From Rattus norvegicus (taxonomy: Eukaryota; Chordata; Mammalia; Rodentia; Muridae): a stretch of 64,000 nucleotides of DNA. The notes beneath the pieces were generated by a model, which did not search any database, was not told where the DNA came from, and saw nothing but the letters and a program-made list of their open reading frames with translations. Made by a program: the position numbers and the translations under genes. The DNA is taken from NCBI RefSeq assembly GCF_036323735.1, contig NC_086028.1, forward strand, positions 41,377,501-41,441,500. Reading direction: 5' to 3'. Below, piece by piece: positions 11,459-23,395 of the stretch. How positions within the stretch are numbered: position 1 is the stretch's first letter; each line of letters opens with the position of its first letter.

Positions 11459-11640
11459 CATGTTTCTGTGTCTATGCATGTGAACACAGATGGCCACAGA
11501 GTCCAAAAGAGGATGCCAGAAGCTAGAATTAGAAGTAGTTTTGAGCCACCTCCAATATGGATGCTGAGAACCAAACTTGGGTCCTGGAGAAGAGCAACAA
11601 GTGGTCATAGTCACTGGCCCATCTCTACAACAACAAAACC
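11400..11640 (-). mobile_element. B3 (B2-class) SINE
   Basis: On the minus strand it has the tRNA-derived head near 11640, with the downstream caagtttggttctcagcatcc ... ggctcaaaactac text. On the plus strand ggatgctgagaaccaaactt and gtcctggagaagagcaacaa are visible. The GT array at 11411-11456 lies in its 3' tail. Confidence 0.6.
11411..11456. repeat. (GT)23 microsatellite
   Basis: Uninterrupted GT run of 46 bases. Confidence 0.98.
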
Positions 11641-12515
11641 AAGTGAAGAAAACAATATGAAACTTCCATAAAAACAAATCCAAAAAACCCAAGGCCATGT
11701 TAAGGGGGAAAAAAAACAAAGAAGGAGACAGTACATTTTCTGATGTCAGGTCTAAGAAAATGACCTGAAGTTGGGAGGGAAAATTGTTAAGGGGAATTTA
11801 CAAGAAGGTATGGAGTAATATGATGAGGATATGATCATCTATCATTACAGACATCTGCAGAATTCTCAAAGAAAATTATTATAAAAAGAACAAAAATCAC
11901 AAAAGAAAAACATACCATATTATTGGCATATAATAGACACATATACCAATGGAATCATGTAACTCAATAGACACCAGTGAAGTAAACACACATATCAGTA
12001 ACCACCTGATTTCCAGATACATAAGAGTATATATTGAAGAAAATACCAAACTTCAAGCAATGCTCCTGATAAAATTAAACATCCACATGCAGCCAAGAAC
12101 ACCTATCGGCTAACAGTTACAAAAAAAATCATCACCTTAACATATTAAAAACTGGAAACCTGGTTGTACCTAGAAGAAATCAGGGAGACAGTTTTATGAT
12201 ACTAGGCTGTGCAGAGGTCTGCTTGATAAGACTTAAAAAAGAAACAAAAGTAAAAAACAGTAATGGGATTGCATTAAACTAAAAGGCTTAAACACAACAG
12301 CAAAAGCAATAAACACAGTCAAGAGGAAGCCTCCAGAGTGGGAGAAAAGGTAAATTACACATCTATGAGGAGGCGGCACCCTCAATGTAGCAATAGCTTC
12401 CCAGAGGCAACAGTATGAGTATTAGATAGCTGGATGAGAAAATAGGCAAGAGACCTAAATAGAGGTTTCTCAAAGGAAATTTACAAATGACTAATGGGCG
12501 TGTGAAAGATGCATA

Positions 12516-12712
12516 GAGGCTGGAGGTGTGACTCAGGGGGTAAGAACCAAGTGTGGTTCTCAGCACCCCCATCAGGAAGCTTACAACCACCTTTAATTCC
12601 TGCTGCAGAGGATCTAACGCCCCACCGTGTGACATCACGACACCCCCTACATGCATGGGTTACACTCAAACAGAAGCATACGCACACACATAAATTAAAA
12701 TAAACTTTTTGA
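12516..12712 (+). mobile_element. B2/B3 SINE nested in the ancient L1
   Basis: Head ggctggaggtgtgactcagg, then aagaaccaagtgtggttctc agcaccccc, a B2-like body and a tail with cacacacataaattaaaata. L1 ORF2 C-terminal text resumes right after it. Confidence 0.65.
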
Positions 12713-12919
12713 AAAAATTACTCAAGCTAAGTTATCACCAGAGAAACATAGAACAAAACCACAGTGGGAAGTCGCTTCACCCTTGTAAAGAGTGAAGTCT
12801 ATTATTAAAAAGACTAAAGGTAAGAAATGCTGGTGAGGATAAGACGAATGGACTGGGAGTTAACTTCACGTATGAGCAAGTAGTCCAGTGTGGTCATGGA
12901 CGGCGTGGTGCCTACAGAT

Positions 12920-13240
12920 GGTACACTGGGATATTGCATTGCTCTGATAAATCACCTGACACAAATAGTCTAGGATGGAAACACACTTATCTCAGAGTTC
13001 CCGGGGTTTCATACACAGTATTCAGATAAAATTTGGGTTCATGGTGAGGCATAGATATCATGGTGGTGGGAAGATGTGGCAGAGGCTGCTTACTCAGGGC
13101 TCTGGGTATAGCCTTGAAATGCATTGCCCAGTGTCCCACTACCTACAGCTGTATTTCAAATTCCAAAGTTTACACCATGTCCCTAAATGTCGCGATTAGC
13201 CAGAACCAAGTATGTAGCCCATGGTTCTGTGGGAATAGTT
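12920..13240 (-). mobile_element. Probable MaLR-type LTR remnant in the ancient L1
   Basis: The minus strand contains cttcccaccaccatgatatc and the terminal-like caggtgatttatcagagcaa tgc, as in rodent MaLR LTRs. Ends are ill defined and divergence is high. Confidence 0.4.
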
Positions 13241-13504
13241 CCTAACAGACCTACCAGAGGATGTTCTTATACTGAACATTTCAAAACTATAAAAGTGATG
13301 TTAAGTTTTTCATGAATAATAAATGATTGATGAGATGTATATTCTTAACCTGATTTAGATATCATGCAATATATACATAATTCACTTTATTGATATGTAT
13401 ATAATTTTATATTTTACATGTCAGTTCAAACATAAATTTAAGTTGAAAATTTAACCATATGAATTTCCCTTTGATTTAGCTACTTAGGTTACTAATGAGT
13501 ATGT

Positions 13505-13850
13505 CAACATTTCCACATGTCTTTTAATATTCCTCTTGTTATTGATTTCAAATTTCATAGAATTGTGGCCCAAAGAAATATTTAATGTATTTCAATCTCC
13601 TAAATTTTGCTTGGACAATTTCTTTCTCACCTGCCATGTGTTCTGTCCTGTTCAAAGGTCTGCATGTACTTGAGGAGGATGTATAAGGTACTACTGATGT
13701 AAAATAGATTGCTCTAGATGTCTGGTTGTCCCAGTAGTCTTCAAGCATATCTTAAATCCAGTGTTTCCTCATTGATTTTCCTTCTAAGTGATGTACTCAT
13801 TGTTGAGAATGGGCTATTGAAGTTCCCAGCCACTATTAAATCACTGGCAC
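13505..13850 (-). mobile_element. Ancient L1 ORF2 endonuclease-region fragment
   Basis: The plus strand reads tcatagaattgtggcccaaa, tttcctcattgattttcctt and gagaatgggctattgaagtt cccagccactatta, which is reverse-complement L1 ORF2. It is opposite in orientation to the L1 backbone on its left. Frames are broken. Confidence 0.6.
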
Positions 13851-14214
13851 TGAGGTTCTCAATAACCAAAGTTGATTGGGAACTTTGCCAAAAGGTCCAT
13901 GAGGGACCCATAGTAGTGCCTGCTGCCTGATAAAGTTGCCACACCACCCATGCTTTTCCTTCTGCTAGCTGTGTACAGATGTCTAAGGAAAAACAATCGT
14001 CTATGTGATCCTTTCCATCTGTACATTCTTTGTATTTACGTCCACTGTATTGTTAAAGTTTTGAACTGGGCTCTTGAGACTTCCCTGATCGAAATTTGGT
14101 GGTAGAGAGCAGAATAATTAGTTTTGTAGGGTCATGAAGGTTGATATTCCCTGCTATATAATCTTCCTGATGTCAATCTCTAGACCGTTCAATTGCAGAG
14201 TGCTAGGTCTTAAA
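13851..14214. other. Unassigned sequence between two ancient L1 pieces
   Basis: No family recognised; no credible open frame. Confidence 0.35.
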
Positions 14215-14650
14215 CAGTGAAATAAATACAACTTACAAGAAATAAGTCTATAAAAGAAAAAATGAATCATATTTAATCAATTCAAAAGAAGATATATGAA
14301 AGGAGAAAAGAGGGAAAAAACATTTATTAGTCACTGGGGAGCAAACAGGAAGACAGTAGCTTTAAACCTGACTGCATTGGCAGTCACAGTAAAGAAAGAT
14401 AAGGTGTCATCGCCTCCAAGAAAAAGTTTAGATTAAAATAAATACCAAAGAAATACAGAGGAAACACACCTTAAATATAGACAAATGACATTGACTGCAG
14501 ACTGATTCCAAAAGTATAGGTCTGAGTCAAAGAGCAAGAAAAAGCTGTAATGAAGTTGCTTGCTCTTAAAGGGAGCTTACCCTGAAACTGGGAATAGATG
14601 ACCACATTAGACATTAGAAACTAATAAATACACATTCCAGTGCCAAGAGT
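14215..14650 (+). mobile_element. Ancient L1 fragment (pre-ORF2 / ORF2 start)
   Basis: The strings ataaatacaacttacaagaa, atttaatcaattcaaaagaa and gctttaaacctgactgcatt follow the ancient L1 text preceding ORF2. It is truncated before the ORR1 LTR. Confidence 0.5.
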
Positions 14651-14723
14651 TTTCTCTTTAGAGATAGTTGGTTAGTAGAGTTCCAAAGACCCTCAACCCT
14701 TATAGCCTGTGGCCTTTCAAATA

Positions 14724-15068
14724 ATAATGATCCTCATAAACTCATATATTTGAATACTTGGTCCCCAGCTGGTAGAGTTGTTTGGGGAGGATTATAGGAG
14801 TGACCTTATTAGAGGAGGTGTATCCCTGAGGGGAGGGGTTGGCATTTCAAAAGTCCTATACCATTCCCAGTGTCTCTCTCTGCTCCATGCTTGTGGATTG
14901 AGATATAAGGTCCCAACTACTGTTCAAGCACTGTGTCTGACCGCTTGCTGCTATGCTCCCTACAATAAATGTCCTGAACTCATCTTCTGCAACTAAGGCC
15001 CAAATAAGTCTTTCTTTCATAAGGAACCTTGGTCATGGTGTCTTGTCACAGCAATAGAAAAGCAACTA
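14724..15068 (+). mobile_element. ORR1-type MaLR LTR
   Basis: Recognised by ctcatatatttgaatacttg gtccccagctgg, gaggattataggagtgacct, catttcaaaag, cattcccagtg, and the terminus ccttggtcatggtgtcttgt cacagcaatagaaaagcaac. It lacks its extreme 5' end. No internal ERV sequence follows. Confidence 0.8.
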
Positions 15069-15184
15069 TTATTGAAATACTATTAGATAGTATTCAGAAC
15101 TTGATAGTAAGACCCTACTGCTGAAGATATTATATACTTAAATCACAAAACACAGAAAGGTCAATATGGTACTGACCTGAAAGC

Positions 15185-16135
15185 TTTTTCTCTACTGAAT
15201 AGGTTTCATTGTACTGGAAAGTGTCCTGTAAGCTACCAGAAGAAGCCAGCAATCATCAGTCATATGCAGCTCTTAATCCCACTAGCTACAATAATTACCA
15301 GCCTGACAAGACATTCCTACTGGTCCAAGAATGGCATGCACACCATGGGTGTAACCAACCACATTTTGGAGTGGTCAACAACTTCCTGATTAGATTTAAA
15401 GCTTGTTTCACAAGATGAAACCCGTAGCTGGCACCACCAATGGACATATGGATAGACAGATCATGGCCCCTCCAGGAGAACCTACTACTGTTACACTGAT
15501 ACACATACATAGCACTAAACTGATCCCTAATGACTTATCATCTTGCCCATAGACTACTGCATCTATCAGACATCATTTGAGAAGCTTCTATGTTTAGTAG
15601 ATGATGACTAGCACAAGGACTCACAACTAGTCAAGGTTCAGAGAATAAGAGACTGCAGAGTGTTCGGCTCTAAAGGGAGTGTGTAATGCTCTAGAGAGAT
15701 TTTTGAAAAGTAGGGGTAGAAAGATTGTAAGGTACAAAGGCAGTGGATGAACTCGAGGGAACATCATCTTCTGAACACAGTAGGCCAACTTCACATATGA
15801 GCTTATAGAAGTTATAAAAGCACATAAAACCCATGAGAAAGCCCAAGCCAGACAATATCCCAGGATAGGTAAAGAAATTGGACACAACCCCACACCAACC
15901 TCCAATCTGTGCAGCTATTGGCAATTGTTAGCTGCTAGAAGAGGGAGGTTCATATTTTTTTCAAAGTGTGGAGGCCCAGGTAAGTTGACTATACTCCAGT
16001 GGAAGGCTGTGCATCACAGTATATCTGGACATCACAAATTGATTTTGAAGGACATTTTTAAAAACCTAAAAGACACAAAGTTTGGTCTGGGAAGATTTGA
16101 CGGAGAGGGTTAAATATTGTCAAGCACATTTTATG
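15185..16135 (+). mobile_element. Lx-type L1 3' UTR, long copy
   Basis: Contains caataattaccagcctgaca, gtgtaaccaaccacatt, tcacaactagtcaaggttca gagaataagagactgcagag, gtagaaagattgtaagg, and ttagctgctagaagagggag ... aggcccaggtaagttgacta tactccagtggaaggc. This is the same family text as at 6170-6546 and, on the other strand, 27560-28405. No ORF2 is attached. Confidence 0.55.
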
Positions 16136-16264
16136 AATCCCTCAAAAACCTAATTGAATTTTTAAATGGGAAGTTTCTACATATAAAACACTTCTGAGAG
16201 TAAGAGGAATGTCATTTTATGGTCTTTCAAATATATGCCGCAATTATGAAAGTCTATGTATTAA

Positions 16265-16625
16265 TGTATTAGTTTTCTGTTATGATGAAAAAGACCATGA
16301 ATAATAATACCAAAAACAAAACAAAAAATACATTTTATAAGACAACCTTAAGGAATATTTTGCTTATCATTCAAGATGGCTAGATGTCTAAAATGGTAGA
16401 TATTCCTGCTTCTGTCTTCCCCACTATTTTGGTCCTCTTGAGTGATGTACAGGAAATAGAGAAAGAAAGTACAAGAAGTTGGGCAAGGCTATAAAGCTAA
16501 TGTTAGATTTCCAAAAGCACGGCCGCAACTCCTGAAGGTGCCATAACCTCCTTGAAGTCCAAAGGGGGTGCTCGAATACAGGGGCCTACTGGGAACATTT
16601 CTCTTTCAAACCATAATAACAAGTA
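16265..16625 (-). mobile_element. ORR1/MaLR-type LTR
   Basis: At its right edge the plus strand reads ggggcctactgggaacattt ctctttcaaaccat, the reverse complement of the ORR1 5' end. At its left edge attagttttctgttatgatg is the usual 3' terminus in reverse. The middle is diverged. Confidence 0.55.
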
Positions 16626-16669
16626 ACAGAATTGTATTATTCATCAAGCTAAATGCCTGAATCTCTTAT

Positions 16670-16743
16670 GGGTTGTAGCCTGGTGGCTAGAAGGTTTGCC
16701 AAGCATACACAAAGCCCTGGGTTCCAGCCCCAACGCCAGAAAA
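16670..16743 (+). mobile_element. Old ID-like SINE
   Basis: gggttgtagcctggtggcta, gtttgccaagcatacacaaa gccctgggttccagccccaa resembles the ID body with many substitutions. The A and B boxes are damaged, in contrast to the young ID at 6381. Confidence 0.7.
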
Positions 16744-16969
16744 ATGCAGTTGTGATTTTTGAATAGAGAGACCAGACGTCTAGGTCACCTTTATGCCTAC
16801 ACAGAGAGGTCAAGACCACACGAGGACACATGACATCCTGTGGTCAATGAATAAAATATAAACTGAATCCTAAGGCAAATAGCAAATTACAATTACAGCT
16901 GGAAATTGTTATTTGCTTCTCCAAGTAGACAGATCATTGAATCAGAAAATCAATCAAGATAGAAACTTC

Positions 16970-17040
16970 TGAGTTAGAGAGATGGTTTAGCAGGTAACAT
17001 TTGCTGCTTTGTCAGGGAGTCCATTTAGGAGTAGATTTTT
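16970..17040 (+). mobile_element. B2/B4-like SINE head fragment
   Basis: gagttagagagatggtttag caggtaacatttgctgc resembles the tRNA-derived head of rodent SINEs. The body is not recognisable. Confidence 0.35.
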
Positions 17041-19055
17041 TAATGATGTAACTTCATTTGAATCACCCATGCTCCTATTAAGTAGCACTAACAATCTCAC
17101 TGGTCCACTAAGCTGGGTTTATTAAGGTAGAATCATTGCTTTGCTATGTCATCAGCTCCCCTTCTAAGGTGAGTAAATATTTGTGCTCCCTCAACTGAGG
17201 GAAAACATCATGTAACCTCACTCAATGCTAGCTGTGTGATTGCTTTCTAGAAGGCACACATGTGCACCAGGGGAGATGACATTGTTGCTACAAATGAAAT
17301 CTCAATGAATTAAAAAAGAATTCAAGACCACCAAATTATATTTTTGATGAAACTGTGCTTAGATTGATTTTGGCAAGGGTTCTTGACAATATCAGTCATC
17401 TAACAGGTGTCTGTCAACGGACCTTGTGGTGCTTTGATCAAAGGTTGGAGTTCATCCATTACTATTGTATCTAGGAGGAATTGTTACTACCATGGAAGAG
17501 CTTCTGCTTGCTTAGCATCCTGGGTCATCTTCCTTGAGGGAGGGTGAATGATAAGTGAGACAGCTCATGAAGTCGCTGTGATAGCAAGATGATGGGTGGT
17601 AAGCTAACATGGTGCCACATAGTCACGTAGTAGCGACAAGTCTATCTCCCAGATGCAGGAATCTTGTGCCTCCCATGAGAAGATGCCAGCTTGCCTTTCC
17701 ACAAGGGACCAATAACCACTCTAATAGGCGCTATACATCTGACGCCAAGAGCATCTCTAATTGGTGTTGTCCAGCTGACTCCAACAGCATCTCCAATTGC
17801 ACATGCTCAACTAAGCTTATTGGTGGATAAGTGTATGTTGCTTCAAACATCTAGGTGTTATGATAGTCTGTTGGGAACCCGATACGTCATTCTCTATGGC
17901 TCTTGTTGGGAAAATAGCTGTGCTCCTGTTCAAGGTTCTTTCAGGTGGGAAGGAAGATAAATAAGAGGTTATCAATGTATCACTCTTAGTCACCATCTAG
18001 AAGATGAAGTTAGCCAAATCAGAAATTCAGAACATTCAACATGGGTGATTTTTAAACACAGTTGAGACTGGTCATTCCACTCTGATCTTATTGAACAAAA
18101 TTTGAGCAGCAGCAGAACTCCTGGCAGACAGGGTGAGAACAAAGGGGCTGTTTGATCTGTCCCTGGACAGAGAGTTTCTAAAGATATGTGCTATTTTAAA
18201 AATCAATAAATTATTTTAAATAAGGCAAATGCTGAGATTAGAGAGATTTCAGGAGCTCCTCGGTGTACTGAGAACGTGTAAGCTTGATTCCTGCAGCATG
18301 ACCTCACACAGAATGAGTTTGTGAGCTACCACAGGGGTCATTTGCAAAGCAATGCAAAACAAAACACTTTCAGGTTAGCCCTAAAGGCAGCCAAAAGATA
18401 TGCTATATGACATTTCATTAATTAAAATTTTTTAGAATCTGTAACTTCTTTTGTTCCTCAATACCAAATTTTTATGCTAGAAACTGGCCCTAATTTTCAG
18501 GGTTAATATGTATAATACGATGGATTTCTTAGAACTAGGGCTGGTCTCAATAACCAATTAGTATGCATTGTTCTGATAATGTTTAGGAGAAAACAAATTA
18601 CTCTCAGCCCCACAGGTCTTCTGCTACAAATGTCAACTTTTACATATACTTAGCATAGTTTAGAATGCAAATACCACAGGTTAATATTTAATGGGATTCT
18701 GATTTAATGAAAACCCTGAAACATATATCCAGAGGACCTGAAGACTTTTCAGCCTGGGCTTACTCAGGGGAGCCCTCTACCACCTAAAGGACTATTGGAT
18801 GATTACAGGATCTATAATGGGGAGTGTAGCGCCTGGGCAGAAGGTCACAGAAGGGCTCTACTGCAGATTACTAATTAGGGATTGAATTGTATCTCCTTAA
18901 ACAGGAAATGTGTTCTTTACTGTTAACTATAAGTGAACAGGTAATCTGAAAGGGACCACTGGGACAGAGTAGGAACAAGAGAAAACAGTACTTTCCCAAT
19001 AGGATAGGAGCCATGGGGTCAGGGTTCCCACATCTTCATACTGTCTCATCAGAAG
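17041..19055. other. Unassigned non-coding segment with a short triplicate
   Basis: No repeat family recognised over about 2 kb. It contains three 36-bp tandem units at 17716-17823 and an octamer motif next to a RUNX-type motif at 18665-18678. Open frames are below 90 codons. Confidence 0.4.
17716..17823 (+). repeat. Three diverged 36-bp tandem units
   Basis: Units 17716-17751, 17752-17787 and 17788-17823. Units 1 and 2 match at 26 of 36 positions by hand count; unit 3 is more diverged. Because 36 is divisible by three, the open frame at 17691-17960 reads a 12-residue pattern: LIGAIHLTP, LIGVVQLTP, PIAHAQLSL. Confidence 0.8.
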
Positions 19056-19061
19056 ACTTCA

Positions 19062-19393
19062 CTTGGGTCAGGGAGGTGGATCTGTTAGTAAAATGCCTGT
19101 TATATAATCAGGCCTGAGTTCACTTTCTAGCACCCACATAAAAAGTGGTGACACACACTAGTAATCCCCACACTGGCAAAGCACAGACAGAAGCATCCCT
19201 GGGACTTGCCAGTCACCATACAAGCCTAATTGTTAAGCCTCAGGTCTTATTGAAAGACCTTATCTCCTAAATGAGGTGGATAGTTACTGAAGAACAATAC
19301 CCAAGGTTGCCCTCTGGCCTCTGCACACATGTGCACATATACTCACAGACATATACTCATACATCTCTACACACATGCAACTCTACACACATG

Positions 19394-19394
<1 letters not shown>
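19062..19394 (+). mobile_element. B4-type SINE
   Basis: Head cagggaggtggatctgttag taaaatgcc, then gagttcactttctagcaccc acataaaa, B1-like acacactagtaatccccaca and accttatctcctaaat. The CA-rich tail leads into the microsatellite. Confidence 0.6.

Positions 19395-19438
<44 letters not shown>
19395..19438. repeat. (CA)22 microsatellite
   Basis: Uninterrupted run at the end of the B4 SINE. Confidence 0.98.
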
Positions 19439-19441
<3 letters not shown>

Positions 19442-20233
19442 AAGGCCACCACCAGGCAAAGTGCTGGCTCCATAACTGACCCATGGTAGAACTTTTCATA
19501 CAGAGTATGCATATCTGCAGGTGTAAGTGACTCATTCTAAAGGACAAAGGACAGCATTCCATCCCTCTCTCCACAAAGCCCAGAGGACAAGCTTCCAAGC
19601 AGCAGATGTAGCTACTCCAAACACTTGGAAGCAGCTGGTGTGAGGAACACAAGCTGACAAGGCAGAAGCTATTCTTGAGATAATTCTGTTTTGAGACATC
19701 TCTATATGGATTTTTAAAGCACCAATCTTCGTGTCCACAATGCTTTTGTTCCAACAGAACTATAACCAAATCTTATTTCAACAGCTGTGTACAATGCATA
19801 CTTAAAGGAATATTTTTTTAATCACCCCCCATTCCCATTTTTCCTTGCTACTTAGTTCTCTGGTGTGGGTATTACAATCTGGTGGAGGGGGTTGGAAATG
19901 AGCAGAGTTAATGTTCGTTAATCTCTCTGGAGGCTGATTAGGGATGAGAGCTTTCTCCTCTCGGTGTTATTGAACATCATATTCTCCTTCCAGACTGAAG
20001 GTCAGGACACTTCTACTGTAATATTTAGTCTTTCTGAGCCATAGTTTAGGGAAAGTCTTAAATTTAGCACATAAGTATCTAGGAGCAATATTTAAATAAT
20101 TGAACATTAAATTATTCCAGTCAAGTTAAAACCAGGTGACTACTCAGCTCTGCCCGGTAGGACAATAGTTAGATAAACCTTGTTCTAAACAGTGAGTGTT
20201 CCCATAGGGTTGTGTAGTTTGATATATGACCAT
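19439..20233. other. Unassigned non-coding sequence
   Basis: No recognised family. A 109-codon minus-strand open frame (19440-19769) has no identifiable domain. Confidence 0.4.
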
Positions 20234-20600
20234 TGTCCTAATCAGCTTCAACTGTGAAAATCAGCACAGCTTAGAGTCATCTGAGAAAGGAATACCAATT
20301 GTGGGACTACCCTGGTGAAATTGGCCTGTGCATATATTTGTTGCTTTTGAATTAATGTGGATGGCACCATCCCCTGAGCAGGTAGTACTTGACTGTATAA
20401 GAAATCGTGCTGGGTGAGCCCTGGAATAAGCCACTAAGCAGCTTCTTTTGTGACTTCTATTTCAAGGTCCTGTTTGATTTCTGTCCTGACTTCCCATATG
20501 AGGAACTGTAACCTGAAAGTATAAGCCAGATAAACCCCCCTCCCATAGTTTGCTTCTGACCATGTTATTTGTCCCAGCAACGGAATGTAATTAGGATAGC
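20234..20600 (+). mobile_element. ERVL-type LTR, solo
   Basis: Starts tgtcctaatcagcttcaact, continues with cttagagtcatctgagaaag, ccctgagcaggtagtacttg, tgtcctgacttccc, ataagccagataaacc, and ends cccagcaacggaatgtaatt. The 5' end and overall order match the copy at 491-900. Confidence 0.75.
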
Positions 20601-21227
20601 CTAGTTATTCCATATTTCATGATCTAAGCCTCCTCAATGGGCAGCTTGCTATATTAGAGGCTGTAAACTGAGTTTTAGAAATGAATGTGTCAAGGATCAG
20701 GAAACTTGAACAAGTTTCAGGAAGCTACTTAAAGAGCCCTCAGACAAAACTGTTAGTAAGGTCAGAAGAAGAGCTCTGGCTTCTGAATACCTACTCCACC
20801 AGCAAAGAATGCATGGCATGTCGCTTCTTCCCTTTCAACTTAGGGACATGTGTCTCCCCACGTGTGTAAAATGTTTCCAGGAGTGAGAAGCTTCCATACT
20901 GGCATGACTGGTGTTCAGAATCACCGACAAAGCACAGTCCTCTGAGGAAGGGAATCGTCTAGAGCGGATGAGAATGTCTTCCCCTGATGGTATTACTTGG
21001 AGCATTGGCAGTAGCAGGAGACAGAGTGTCAACTCAAACTGACACATACACAAGCAGAGAGAGGACGGCTAACAGGACTGGAAGGGTTAGAGTCGGTATG
21101 ACAGGGTCCAGAAATTAAAAATCTGAACCTTCAGGGTTGAATCCTTCTCTTCATACTGTTATTTGCCACTATCCACCATGTTAATTACTTTCCAGAAAGT
21201 TCTGTCTATTCAAGGTCCTTCAGTGCA
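20601..21227. other. Unassigned non-coding sequence
   Basis: No recognised repeat or credible gene. Confidence 0.4.
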
Positions 21228-21585
21228 GTGGTTAACATTGTCAACTTGACATGATCTAGAATCACCAAAGCCTCAAACCTCAGGGCAGGCTCTATAGTTT
21301 TATGTATATTAGGTTAAGTGAGGTGGAAGGACCCATTCAGAATGTGGGAACACCATCCATGGCCTGGGGTCCTTGACTGCTGCACAAAATGAAAAAAAAA
21401 TGATCTGAGCATCCGTATTCATCTCTGAATACTTCCTGACTGGGGGTTCTGCTGTCATGCTTCCTCAGCCACGGTTGACTGTACCCTCAAGCCTTGAGCA
21501 AAACGGACCTTCCTTCCTTCCTTGGCTTGCTTTTTTGCCTTATGTCTGCCTTATGTCTGACAGCAATGAGAAAAGGAACTGATGT
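21228..21585 (+). mobile_element. ERVL-type LTR, solo
   Basis: Starts gttaacattgtcaacttgac atgatctagaatcacc and ends cagcaatgagaaaaggaact. The middle has attaggttaagtgaggtgg and ggttgactgtaccctcaagc. Same family as 9606-9985 (minus) and 60446-60835. Confidence 0.65.
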
Positions 21586-21966
21586 GCCAGCAAATAGAGA
21601 AAGAGCTTTCCTTCCAAGGTAGTTTTTATAGGCTCAGAACAGCCCAGACACCCACCTGTGTGAAACACATCAGCTAAGGTTGAAGCAATGAGCCAGAGCT
21701 TGGAGTGTAGCCCATGGGCCCTGATGAGATGGACTCAACCCTGTTCCAGTAATATGGACTGACATGGAGACAGTTTTGCTTCCTAAATAACAGATGTATT
21801 CTCCTGCCCTAGAGGGAGGAAGATTGGATTCTGATTGCAACAATTTACAAATATTCAACACAAAGGATACAAAACAAAAATCTGCATTGATAACTATTGA
21901 GTTACTGCAAAATCGTCTCACAGAAATAAATCATCCAATACATTTACAGATCTCCAGACAGCTCAT
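21586..21966. other. Unassigned non-coding sequence
   Basis: No recognised repeat or gene. Confidence 0.4.
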
Positions 21967-22164
21967 TTTTTTAAAGATTTATTTCAAAATTACGTGTAGT
22001 TAGATGGAAATAAGGTGTAGCCAAGCTTAGACACCTATAGAAACTAGAAATATCATGCCCCACTGGAGCTTATGAGCTGTCTGGTGTGGGTGCTGAGGTT
22101 AGAAATTGGGTCCTCAACAAAAACAATATGGACTCTTACCTACCAAACTATCTCTCCAGCTCTG
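21967..22164 (-). mobile_element. B3/B2 SINE
   Basis: The plus strand reads tttttttaaagatttatttc (3' tail reversed), then tgtgggtgctgaggttagaa attgggtcctc, and ends accaaactatctctccagct, the reversed tRNA-derived head. Confidence 0.75.
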
Positions 22165-22481
22165 AGACAGTTAAATGCTGAAGGAAGAATTAAGAACAAT
22201 CAATGAGACACTCAGTGCTTGTGTGGGGATGTCTTCACATCCCTGTGCCTTGGTAGCTTTGAACTTGAATTTTGATGATGTTTTAGCTTTTGAGTTGAGC
22301 TTCCCAAGGGTGTGACCTCCCCATCTCACATATGGTGGACATCCCTGTTCACTGGCCTTCCTGCAACACAAAAGACAGACAGACAAAAACAGTAGTGTCC
22401 TGCTCTTGCTTTAACAAATAAGTGGTTGTGCTGCATAGTAAGATTGGAAAGACCTGACCAATTACATTAGAAACAGATATT
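22165..22481. other. Unassigned short non-coding segment
   Basis: No recognised family or gene. Confidence 0.4.
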
Positions 22482-22700
22482 TTAAGCTGGTTATACTGGT
22501 ACATCCCTACGACCCCAGCATTCGGGAGCTGGGACAAGAGGATCAGGTATTTGAGGCCAGCATGGGTGACATAGCGAAGCTTTGTTTCAGATATCAAACG
22601 AAAGAAGAAAGGAAGAGATGAAGGGAGGCGGGAGACTGAACGAGGTGGGGAAGAGTAAAGGAGGGAGAGAGAGATGGAAGGGGAGGGAAAGAGAGGTTTT
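22482..22700 (+). mobile_element. B1 SINE with long GA-rich tail
   Basis: taagctggttatactggtac, cgaccccagcattcgggagc, gaggatcaggtatttgaggc cagcatgggtgacat is a diverged B1. From 22600 the tail is a purine-rich gaagg/gagg tract. The 140-codon minus-strand frame here is antisense B1 and not a gene. Confidence 0.7.
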
Positions 22701-23224
22701 AATTCCTCCTCTTTGTTTGGAAGACAGAAGCAAATCCGGAGTGAGTTGATCATCTCATAGTTGCAAAACATCTACAGGACGCCAGGATTATCCATCCTCC
22801 TGCTAGTTCTTGCAGTCTGAGACAACTCCTACCCACAATTACAAAGTGACTCTGGGTTTGCTGGGGAATGCTCGGAAACCTGGACCACAGACACCTGAGG
22901 CTGGAGCTGAAGACGGCTCATGATCCTATACACTCAGTGACTGTGGGATGTGACAATCACCTGCCCTGTGCTCAGTATCACCTTCCTACCATATGCAGGG
23001 AGACATGAAAGGAAAAAAGCTCACCTCTGTGCTTACCCAGCCATTTTCACAGTACCACCGTGAAATTGTGACATCCTTCCAAAAGCAATCTGTTGCCATA
23101 ATTTTTCAGTATACCATTTTTACCAAAAACTTAGAAAATGCTGAATGGTTTAAGAGATAAACCCTTTCATCTTCATTAAGTTTTCCAAAATGCTCAGATA
23201 TTTTAATCTAGAATAACTGCAAGG
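22701..23224. other. Unassigned non-coding sequence
   Basis: No recognised family or gene. Confidence 0.4.
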
Positions 23225-23227
23225 TTC

Positions 23228-23395
23228 AGAACTACAGAGATGGCTCAGAGGTTACTGGTTCCTTCTGCTCTTGCAGAGGACCAGAGTTCAATTCCAGCAC
23301 TCACAGCAAGCGGCTCACAAGTTCTTAACTGCAGTTCCAGGAAATTCTGGGCACTGCATCTATGCACATATACCTATGCTTACACATACAAAATA
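23228..23395 (+). mobile_element. B2/B3 SINE
   Basis: Head ctacagagatggctcagagg, then ctgctcttgcagaggaccag agttcaattccagcactcac and a body ending in acatacaaaatatg. Confidence 0.8.

Noticed and set aside
22349..22771. 140-codon minus-strand frame
   Set aside because: It crosses an antisense B1 element and its purine tail; the peptide contains the usual antisense-B1 pattern.
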